Assembly: GCA_963819075.1 (NCBI GenBank)
Contig: CAWFUP010000003.1
Span: forward strand, 62,001-126,000
Direction: 5' to 3'
Source: CAVQBJ01 sp963819075
Lineage (GTDB): Bacteria > Actinomycetota > Thermoleophilia > Solirubrobacterales > Solirubrobacteraceae
Length of the DNA: 64,000 nucleotides
Below are positions 56,681-64,000 of the stretch, one piece after another. Within the stretch, counting starts at the first letter, position 1. Each line of letters starts with the position of its first letter. Both the position numbers and the translations under genes were made by a program. Under the pieces are notes generated by a model. It did not search any database, was not told where the DNA came from, and worked only from the letters and a program-made list of their open reading frames with translations.

Positions 56681-57664
56681 ATGAGGGTGCTGCCAGGAGG
56701 GCGAGCACGTGCCCTGCTCGGAGGGATCGGGTTGGCCACAGGGCTCGGAATCGGAGCGTTGATCGCGCGGGGGCCGGCGCTGGCCTGGGCGCTCACCGGG
56801 GGGTTGGCCGCCGTCGCGGCGCTTCTCGCCTGGCGCCTCGTCGCGCTGCAGAGCTCGATGGCGGAGCTGCGTCGTGGCGCCGAGGACGCCGCCGAGGCCA
56901 ACGAGGCGAAGAGCCGCTTCCTGGCGAACATGTCCCATGAGCTGCGTACGCCGCTGAACGGGATCATGGGCTTCGCCGAGCTGCTGCACGACGGTCACCT
57001 CGGGGCGGTGAGCCCCGATCAGTCCGAGGGCCTGGCCGACATCCTGACGAGCTCGCGCCATCTGCTCGCGCTCGTCAACGACATCCTCGACCTGTCGCGC
57101 GTCGCTTCCGGACGCCTCGTCTTCCATCCCGAGCTCTTCGAGTTGCGCGTCACGGTAGGTAAGTGCGTCGACGCGCTGCGCCCGATCGCCGACGCCGGCG
57201 CCGTGGAGCTCGTCCTCGACGCGCCGCACGACCTCGGGCGCGTGCGCCTCGATCCGGGCAAGCTCCGTCAGGTCATCCTCAACTACCTCTCCAACGCCAT
57301 CGACTTCACGCCGGCCGGTGGGCGCGTCGACGTCCGCGTCGACGTGGTCGATGACCACCTGCGACTCGAGGTCAGCGACACCGGGCCCGGCATTGCCGCG
57401 CGCGATCACGAGCGCGTGTTCTTCGAGTTCGAGCAGCTGCACTCCGCGGCGCGCCGCCGCGGCGGGACGGGCCTCGGCCTCGCCGTCACCAAGCGGATCG
57501 TCGAGGCGCAGGGCGGGTTCGTCGGCGTCGACAGCGCGCTCGGCGAAGGCAGCACCTTCTTCGCCGAGCTGCCGATCGCCGAGCCGACCACGACGCCGGC
57601 ACGGCCCGAGGTTCGGCGTCTTCCCGACGGGCTCGCCGTGCGAGTCCAGGAGGCGGCCGCGTGA
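56681..57664 (+). CDS. Membrane sensor histidine kinase
   Basis: 327 residues. Two N-terminal membrane helices (LLGGIGLATGLGIGALIA; LAWALTGGLAAVAALLAW) have almost no loop between them, so no extracytoplasmic sensor domain. The DHp domain has the phospho-His in FLANMSHELRTPLNGIMGF. The ATPase domain has N-box LNYLSNAIDFTP, G1 VSDTGPGIAA, the F box and G2 GGTGLGLAVTKRIVE. Hybrid-kinase-like in sequence but without its own receiver. The stop overlaps the next gene's GTG (GTGA), coupling it to the stand-alone receiver. Confidence 0.93.
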   Translation: MRVLPGGRARALLGGIGLATGLGIGALIARGPALAWALTGGLAAVAALLAWRLVALQSSMAELRRGAEDAAEANEAKSRFLANMSHELRTPLNGIMGFAELLHDGHLGAVSPDQSEGLADILTSSRHLLALVNDILDLSRVASGRLVFHPELFELRVTVGKCVDALRPIADAGAVELVLDAPHDLGRVRLDPGKLRQVILNYLSNAIDFTPAGGRVDVRVDVVDDHLRLEVSDTGPGIAARDHERVFFEFEQLHSAARRRGGTGLGLAVTKRIVEAQGGFVGVDSALGEGSTFFAELPIAEPTTTPARPEVRRLPDGLAVRVQEAAA

Positions 57665-58068
57665 TCCGCCCCGTGACGGAGCCGGCCCGCGTCCTCGTCG
57701 CCGACGACCACGCGATCAACCTGCGGCTCACGCGGCGACTGCTCGAAATCGACGGACACGACGTCTACGCCGTGCGGCGTGGTGACGAGGCGCTCGAAGC
57801 GGCGCTCGAGCTCGCCCCCGATCTGATCGTCGCGGACCTCTACCTGCCCGGCCTGGATGGCCTCCGGCTCGCGCGGCGGCTGAAGTCCGAGGCGGCGACC
57901 TGCAATCTGCGCATCGTCGCGTTCACCGCGGCGGCAATGGAGAGCGACCGGGTGGCCGCTCTCCAAGCCGGGTTCGAAGACTACCTGGCCAAGCCGGTCT
58001 CGAGCCTGCAGTTCGCGCGCTTCGTCGCCGCGCAGTTCAATGCGGTCGCGCTCGGAGTGGCGGGATGA
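57661..58068 (+). CDS. Stand-alone receiver-domain protein (DivK-like)
   Basis: 135 residues, a single REC domain. It has acidic VADDHAINLRLTRRLL, phospho-acceptor Asp in LIVADLYLPGLDGL, Thr in VAFTAAAME and Lys in DYLAKPVS. No output domain, so it probably relays phosphate or docks on partners. The GTG at 57661 overlaps the kinase stop, and its own stop overlaps the next start (ATGA, 58065-58068). The order kinase-REC-effector indicates a dedicated phosphorelay. Confidence 0.93.
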   Translation: MIRPVTEPARVLVADDHAINLRLTRRLLEIDGHDVYAVRRGDEALEAALELAPDLIVADLYLPGLDGLRLARRLKSEAATCNLRIVAFTAAAMESDRVAALQAGFEDYLAKPVSSLQFARFVAAQFNAVALGVAG

Positions 58069-60071
58069 GCCACTGCATCCTCGTTGTCGAGGACAACCCG
58101 ATCATGCGGCGCATGCTGCGACTGACGCTCGCCAGCGCCGGCCATCAGGTGCTCGAGGCGCCGGATGGCCATTCCTGCCTGGACGTCGCCGCCGAGCGCT
58201 CGCTCGACGCGGTCGTGCTCGACCTCGGCCTGCCCGACGTCGACGGTGCCGAGCTGCTCGAGCTCCTGCGGGCTGAGCCGGGACGCGAGATGCTGCCCGC
58301 GATCGCGCTCTCGGGGATGGCCAAGCGCCGCGGCGAGCCCGAGCTCGAGCGCTTCGAGGAGTTCCTCATCAAGCCGGTCGAGCCGTCCCGGCTCATCGAC
58401 GCCGTCGCACGCGTGCTCGCCGCGCCGAGCGTGCCGCGTCTCGTGTCCGATCGCTCGCGGCACATCCTCGTGGCCGACGACGACGACGTTCAGCGCCACC
58501 TGCTCGTGCTGCGCCTGCGCCAGCTCGGCTACGAGGTCACACCGGCCGCTGACGGCCAGACGGCGCTGGAGGCCGCGCTGGCCAACCCGCCGGACGCCGT
58601 CATCAGCGACGTGCTCATGCCCGGCGTCGACGGCTTCAGGCTCTGTCAGGCGCTGCGCACCGACGAGCGCTTCTCCGACGTGCACGTGATCCTGACGTCC
58701 TCGGCCTACGTCGAGGACGGCGACCGCGAGCTCGCGAAGGCGTCGGGCGCCGATGGGCTCATCGAGCGCACGCCCGAACTCGAGCAGGTGCTCGACGCCC
58801 TCACTCGCGCCCTTGACGACGGCGAGCCCGTGCCGGAGGCCGAGGTCACCTCGCTCGTCGACGAGCAGCATGCCGAGCGTGTTGCCAACCAGGCCGACCG
58901 CCAGGCCGCCGAGAACGCGCGCCTGCGCAGCCGCCTCGCGCTGCAGTCGGTCGAGCTGTCGGTCCTCGGCAGCCTCAGCGACATGCTGACGAGCCCGATC
59001 GGCGTCGAACCGGCGCTCGATGAGGTCCTCACGAGCTGCGCCGACATGACCGGCATCAGCCGGGCGGCGATCTACCTGCGCGGCGACGACGGGCAGTTCT
59101 CGCTTGCCGCTGACGTCGGCTTCCTCCAGCGCGACGGCCTCGAGGACTTCTACGGCGCCGCGTACGTCCTGCAGGCGGCCGTCTCGGAGGAGCACTCGAT
59201 CAGCGTGCCGTCCTCGCGCGTCGACGAGGGGACGGCGGCGCGCCTGCTCTCTCAGGCCCGCCTGGATTGCGTCGTCGTGGCGCCGCTCGTCAGCGACGGA
59301 GTCGGCCTTGGCGCAGTCGCCTTCGGCACGAACGGCCGCGCACCCTCCGAGGAGGAACACGCATTCATCCGAGCGGTTGCCGGGCAGCTGCGCCAGGCGC
59401 TTGCGCTCAAGCGGACGGTCGAGGCGCTCGGACGCTCCCAGCAGCGCACGATCGAACGGCTCGCCCTCGCCGCCGAGTTTCGCGACAGCGATACCGCCAA
59501 CCACACCGAGCGCGTCAGTCGCTACTGCGCCCTGCTCGGGCGCCTCGCAGGCCTTGACGAGCGCCGCTGCGAGCTGTTGCGCCTCGGCAGCATGCTGCAC
59601 GACATCGGCAAGCTCGGCGTGCCCGACACGATCCTGCTCAAGCCGGGGCCGCTGACGGAACAGGAGCGGATCGAGATGCAGCGCCACACCGAGTACGGCT
59701 ACCACATCCTCGCGGCCGGAGACGACGAGCTCCTCGACGTCGCGGCGACGGTCGCGCTCACCCATCACGAGCGCTGGGACGGCGCCGGATACCCGCGGGG
59801 GATCTCGGGCACCGACATCCCGCTGGAGGGCCGGATCGCGGCGGTCGCCGACGTGTTCGATGCGGTGACGTCCGACCGCGTCTACCGTCCGGCGATGGCG
59901 CTCGAGCCGGCGATCACGCTCCTGCGCGACGGGCGCGGCCACCACTTCGATCCATCGCTGCTCGACGTCTTCCTCGAGGCGCTGCCGGAGATCCTCGCGA
60001 TCCGCGACGAGTGCCTGTTCGCCGAGGGCGGCAGCCCGCGCGAGCTGATCCGCCGCGACCTCGCCGGCTGA
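58065..60071 (+). CDS. REC-REC-GAF-HD-GYP response regulator (c-di-GMP phosphodiesterase)
   Basis: 668 residues. REC1 (~1-120) is complete, with LVVEDNPIMRRML, Asp in VVLDLGLPDVDG and Lys in FLIKPVEP. REC2 (~130-250) keeps Asp in VISDVLMPGVDG, but the usual Lys-Pro is replaced (LIERTPE), so it may be a pseudo-receiver. A helical linker and GAF-like domain (~300-445; CADMTGISRAAIYLRGDDGQ) precede HD-GYP (~455-640) with HTERVSRYCALLG, LHDIGKLGVPD, HHERWDGAGYP and FDAVTSDRVY, all intact. Predicted to lower c-di-GMP when phosphorylated by the upstream kinase. Translationally coupled to the receiver gene. Confidence 0.94.
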   Translation: MSHCILVVEDNPIMRRMLRLTLASAGHQVLEAPDGHSCLDVAAERSLDAVVLDLGLPDVDGAELLELLRAEPGREMLPAIALSGMAKRRGEPELERFEEFLIKPVEPSRLIDAVARVLAAPSVPRLVSDRSRHILVADDDDVQRHLLVLRLRQLGYEVTPAADGQTALEAALANPPDAVISDVLMPGVDGFRLCQALRTDERFSDVHVILTSSAYVEDGDRELAKASGADGLIERTPELEQVLDALTRALDDGEPVPEAEVTSLVDEQHAERVANQADRQAAENARLRSRLALQSVELSVLGSLSDMLTSPIGVEPALDEVLTSCADMTGISRAAIYLRGDDGQFSLAADVGFLQRDGLEDFYGAAYVLQAAVSEEHSISVPSSRVDEGTAARLLSQARLDCVVVAPLVSDGVGLGAVAFGTNGRAPSEEEHAFIRAVAGQLRQALALKRTVEALGRSQQRTIERLALAAEFRDSDTANHTERVSRYCALLGRLAGLDERRCELLRLGSMLHDIGKLGVPDTILLKPGPLTEQERIEMQRHTEYGYHILAAGDDELLDVAATVALTHHERWDGAGYPRGISGTDIPLEGRIAAVADVFDAVTSDRVYRPAMALEPAITLLRDGRGHHFDPSLLDVFLEALPEILAIRDECLFAEGGSPRELIRRDLAG

Positions 60072-60120
60072 ACGCGCGACTGAGGAATCCGCCGGCCCGG
60101 CGCAGCGGCGGGCGCGCCGC

Positions 60121-60126
60121 TACCGT
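60121..60126 (+). promoter_or_regulatory. Candidate -10 of rnz (leaderless)
   Basis: TACCGT ends 8 nt before the GTG at 60135. No Shine-Dalgarno. Confidence 0.45.
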
Positions 60127-60134
60127 GGGGCCCA

Positions 60135-61154
60135 GTGGATCTGTCGTTGTTCTTCGCCGGCACCGCCGGATCGGTGCCGAGCGCTCGCCGCGGCCTTCCG
60201 GCCGTGCTCATCCGCCGCGGCGGCGACCGCGTGCTCATCGACTGCGGCGAGGGCACGCAGCGGCAGCTCGTGCGCTCGGTGGGGCTGTCCGACCTCGATG
60301 CGGTCTTCCTGACGCACTTCCATACCGATCACTGGCTCGGCCTGCCGGGCATGCTGAAGTCGTTTGACCTGCGCGATCGCGAGCGGCCACTGACGCTGCA
60401 CGGGCCGCGCGGCATCCGCGATCTGGCCAAGATCCTGCAGGTCATCTACGGACGGCTGGCCTACGAGCTCGAGGTGGTCGAGCTCGAGCCGGCGCAGCCG
60501 GTGCGCTTCGACGGCTACTCGATCGTCGCCGTGCCCGTCCGTCACCGCGGCGCCGCGGTCGGCTACGCGCTCGTCGAGGACGAGCGTCCCGGGCGCTTCG
60601 ACGCCGAGTTGGCAGAGCGCCTCGGCGTGCCGCCGGGGCCGGCCTTCGGTCGCCTGCAGCGCGGCGAGACGGTGAACGGCGTCGCCCCCGATCAGGTGAT
60701 CGGACCGGCGCGGCCGGGCCGTAAGGTGGTCGTGTCCGGCGACACGTCGCCCTGCGAGGCGCTCACCGCCGCCGCGCACCGGGCCGAGCTGCTCGTGCAC
60801 GAGGCCACATTCACCGAGGAGGAGCGCGACCGCGCGCGCCAGACCGGGCACTCGACGGCCCGCGGCGCGGCGCTGCTTGCCCGCGACGCCGAGGTCGCGC
60901 TGCTCGCCCTGACCCACGTCTCGACACGCTACGCGGGCCGCGAGCTGCGCGACGAGGCTCGCGAGGTGTTCGCCGCGTCGTGCGTACCGCGCGACTTCGA
61001 CACGGTCGAGATCCCGCTGCCCGAGCGGGGCGGACCCGAGCTCGTGCGCTGGTCCCCGCCCCGCGCCGCGCCGCCGGCCGGTGCGGAGGTGGCGGGCGAG
61101 GCGCGGGAAGGGGTCGGCGAAGCGGTCGGATCGCCCGAGATCGCCGCCGGTTAG
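60135..61154 (+). CDS. rnz: Ribonuclease Z (tRNA 3' endonuclease)
   Basis: 339 residues of the short RNase Z form. The N-terminus is LSLFFAGTAGSVPSARRGLP. The zinc motif LTHFHTDHWLGLPGML, LIDCGEGTQRQL, VVSGDTSPCEA, VHEATF and TGHST complete the metal site. RNase Z trims tRNA 3' ends so CCA can be added, which fits the CCA-less tRNA gene nearby. The last ~40 residues are Ala/Gly/Glu-rich and unconserved. The GTG start fits both the family N-terminus and the TACCGT -10. Confidence 0.94.
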   Translation: MDLSLFFAGTAGSVPSARRGLPAVLIRRGGDRVLIDCGEGTQRQLVRSVGLSDLDAVFLTHFHTDHWLGLPGMLKSFDLRDRERPLTLHGPRGIRDLAKILQVIYGRLAYELEVVELEPAQPVRFDGYSIVAVPVRHRGAAVGYALVEDERPGRFDAELAERLGVPPGPAFGRLQRGETVNGVAPDQVIGPARPGRKVVVSGDTSPCEALTAAAHRAELLVHEATFTEEERDRARQTGHSTARGAALLARDAEVALLALTHVSTRYAGRELRDEAREVFAASCVPRDFDTVEIPLPERGGPELVRWSPPRAAPPAGAEVAGEAREGVGEAVGSPEIAAG

Positions 61155-61170
61155 CGTCGCGCCGCGCTGA

Positions 61171-61218
61171 TACATTCCTCCCAACTCCTTTAACCCGGTC
61201 CGGCGAGGCCAGGAAGGA
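61171..61218 (+). promoter_or_regulatory. pyr operon promoter and PyrR-binding leader
   Basis: TACATT preceded by TGA (61168-61176) resembles an extended -10. Downstream, TTTAACCCGGTCCGGCGAGG (61190-61209) followed by CC fits the PyrR loop pattern UCC-N-GNGAGG-C found ahead of actinobacterial pyrR. The AGGAAGGAAG ribosome site follows at once. UMP-bound PyrR would be expected to block translation of its own operon. Confidence 0.65.
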
Positions 61219-61223
61219 AGACG

Positions 61224-61775
61224 ATGACCCAAGAGAAGATCGTCCTGGGCGAGGACGATGTCAGGCGCGCACTCGTGCGCATCGCCCACGAGATCGCGGA
61301 GCGCAACGCCGAGGGCGATCCGATCGCGATCGTGGGGATCCACCGGCGCGGAGCGTTCCTCGCCGCCCGGCTGCAGCCGCTCGTGGCCGACCTCCTCGAC
61401 GCCGACGTGCCGCTCGGCGACCTCGACATCAGCTTCTACCGCGACGACGTTTCGCTGCGCGCCGACGCCCCGGTCGTGAACGCCACCCACCTCGACTTCG
61501 CGATCGACGGGCGCACGGTGATCGTCGTCGACGACGTGCTCTTCACGGGGCGGACCGTGCGGGCGGCGATCGAGGCGCTGTTCGACTACGGCCGCGCCGG
61601 GCGCGTGCAGCTTGCCGTGCTCGCCGACCGCGGCCACCGCGAGCTGCCGATCCGTCCCGACTACGTCGGCAAGAACCTGCCGACGGCGCGCAGCGAACGG
61701 GTCAATGTCCGCGTGCGCGAGGTCGACGGCGTCGACGAGATCACGATCACCCCGCCCCTGGAGGCGCTCGTATGA
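61224..61775 (+). CDS. pyrR: Bifunctional pyr operon regulator / uracil phosphoribosyltransferase PyrR
   Basis: 183 residues. RNA-binding repressor of pyrimidine genes that also has uracil phosphoribosyltransferase activity. It has the PRPP loop VIVVDDVLFTGRTVRAAIEA, VGIHRRGAFLA, LDISFYRDD and LADRGHRELPIRPDYVGKN, all standard PyrR. First gene of the pyr operon. The ATG at 61224 follows AGGAAGGAAG. The stop overlaps the pyrB start (ATGA). Confidence 0.97.
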   Translation: MTQEKIVLGEDDVRRALVRIAHEIAERNAEGDPIAIVGIHRRGAFLAARLQPLVADLLDADVPLGDLDISFYRDDVSLRADAPVVNATHLDFAIDGRTVIVVDDVLFTGRTVRAAIEALFDYGRAGRVQLAVLADRGHRELPIRPDYVGKNLPTARSERVNVRVREVDGVDEITITPPLEALV

Positions 61776-62733
61776 AACACCTGCTGTCGATCAACGACCT
61801 CGACCGCGCCGGCATCGAGCGGATCGTCGAGCGGGCGGCGTCGTTCGCCGAGGTGTCCGATCGCGAGATCAAGAAGGTGCCGACCCTGCGGGGCCGCCTC
61901 GTGGTGAACCTCTTCTACGAGGCCTCGACGCGCACCCGTTCGAGCTTCGAGCTTGCCGCCAAGCGCTTGTCCGCGGACGTCCTGAACTTCGCCGCGTCGG
62001 GATCAAGCGTGGAAAAGGGGGAGTCCCTGCGTGACACGGTCGCGACGCTGTCGGCCTACGGGCCCGATGCCCTCGTCGTGCGCTCCCCCGACGTGGGCGC
62101 CGCGGCGCTCGTCGCCGGCTGGACCCCCGCGGCCGTCGTGAATGCCGGCGATGGCACGCACGAGCATCCGACGCAGGCGCTGCTCGACGTCTACACGCTC
62201 GTTCGGCGCGTCGGCTCGCTCGAGGGTCGCCGCATCTGGATCGTCGGGGACGTGCTGCACTCGCGCGTGGCCCGCTCGAACATCCTCGCCTTCACCCGGA
62301 TGGGCGCGCAGGTGACGGTCTGCGGCCCGCCGACGCTCATCCCGCGCGGGATCGAGTCGCTCGGCGCCACCGTGCGCTACGACCTCGAGGACGTGCGCGA
62401 GGCGGACGTGGTGTACGCGCTGCGGATGCAGAACGAGCGCATGCGCGGCGCCTACGTTCCGTCGCTGAGCGAATACGTCTCGCGCTACCAGATCAACGCA
62501 CGACGCCTCGGCCCGCGTCAGCTGCTGATGCACCCCGGACCGGTCAACCGCGGCGTCGAGCTGGCCAGCGATGTGATCGACTCCGCGCAGGCGCTCATCA
62601 CCACGCAGGTGCAGGCCGGCGTTGTCGTGCGCATGGCCGTCCTGTACGAGCTGCTCGCCGGCGCGCGGTCCGGGCCCGCCGCGCCCGGGTCGCGCGACAC
62701 GCCGGCGCTCGCGCCGACCGAGCCGCAGCTGGC

Positions 62734-62737
<4 letters not shown>
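61772..62737 (+). CDS. pyrB: Aspartate carbamoyltransferase catalytic subunit PyrB
   Basis: 321 residues, catalysing the committed step of pyrimidine synthesis. Carbamoyl-phosphate loop FYEASTRTRSSFELAAKRL, VVNAGDGTHEHPTQALLDVY, the aspartate loop YALRMQNERM and MHPGPVNRGVE are all intact. The last ~20 residues are Pro/Ala-rich. It overlaps pyrR at its start and pyrC at its end by 4 bp each. No regulatory PyrI is seen, as usual in actinobacteria. Confidence 0.97.

Positions 62738-64000
<1,263 letters not shown>

Overview
The window is about 64 kb of very GC-rich chromosome, densely packed with genes and with many GTG/TTG starts. Gene content points to a free-living Actinomycetota, most likely class Thermoleophilia (Solirubrobacter/Conexibacter/Baekduia-like). 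The clues are a PdxS/PdxT vitamin B6 pathway, a Mycobacterium-type CysO sulfur carrier, PyrR-led pyr genes, a SecD-SecF fusion, many class III cyclase, GGDEF/EAL and HD-GYP proteins, and large FecR-tailed surface proteins. This placement is inferred from gene families; no rRNA is present.

Layout. 1-2161 (minus): the end of a branched-chain amino acid ABC transporter operon (livG-livF-livH, cut by the window edge). 2445-4868: an RpiR/SIS regulator, then pdxS-pdxT. 4900-6927: a membrane anti-sigma-like protein divergent from an RpiB-type isomerase. 6949-10953 (minus): adenylyl cyclase, phosphomannomutase and a frameshifted MBL hydrolase. 11014-15362: yebC, a second cyclase followed by a TIG-domain remnant, then ruvC-ruvA-ruvB with an unusual ruvA leader. 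15398-19277: a zinc-ribbon/PAS protein, a candidate leader ORF, fused secDF and a small membrane protein. 19299-27334: GGDEF-EAL protein, recJ, relA and a lipid-kinase-like protein. 27512-29266: a SAM-I riboswitch controlling a threonine-synthase-like enzyme and a CysO-type sulfur carrier. 29554-30347: a gene-free, repeat-rich stretch. 30348-36300: a membrane protein, a degenerate GGDEF/EAL protein fused to a MerR-like DNA-binding domain, and a FecR-like surface protein next to a CHASE2-HD-GYP sensor. 36314-44344: assorted metabolic, transport and unknown genes. 44360-49611: hopanoid side-chain genes hpnO-hpnA, a polytopic glycosyltransferase-like protein and a DUF2007-like protein. 49756-56250: two very large exported proteins. 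56314-60071: tRNA-Arg(CCG) and a kinase/REC/HD-GYP phosphorelay. 60135-64000: rnz, then pyrR-pyrB-pyrC (cut at the right edge).

Themes. Second-messenger signalling dominates: two cAMP cyclases, one (p)ppGpp synthetase and four c-di-GMP-type proteins. Many genes have a TANNNT-like hexamer ending only 6-10 nt before the start codon and no Shine-Dalgarno, which suggests widespread leaderless transcription. The most interesting systems are the SAM riboswitch/threonine-synthase-like/CysO operon (possibly a carrier-fed homocysteine route), the putative c-di-GMP-reading transcription factor at 30991-32994, and a structured intergenic element present in two copies (29816-29860 and 56456-56500).
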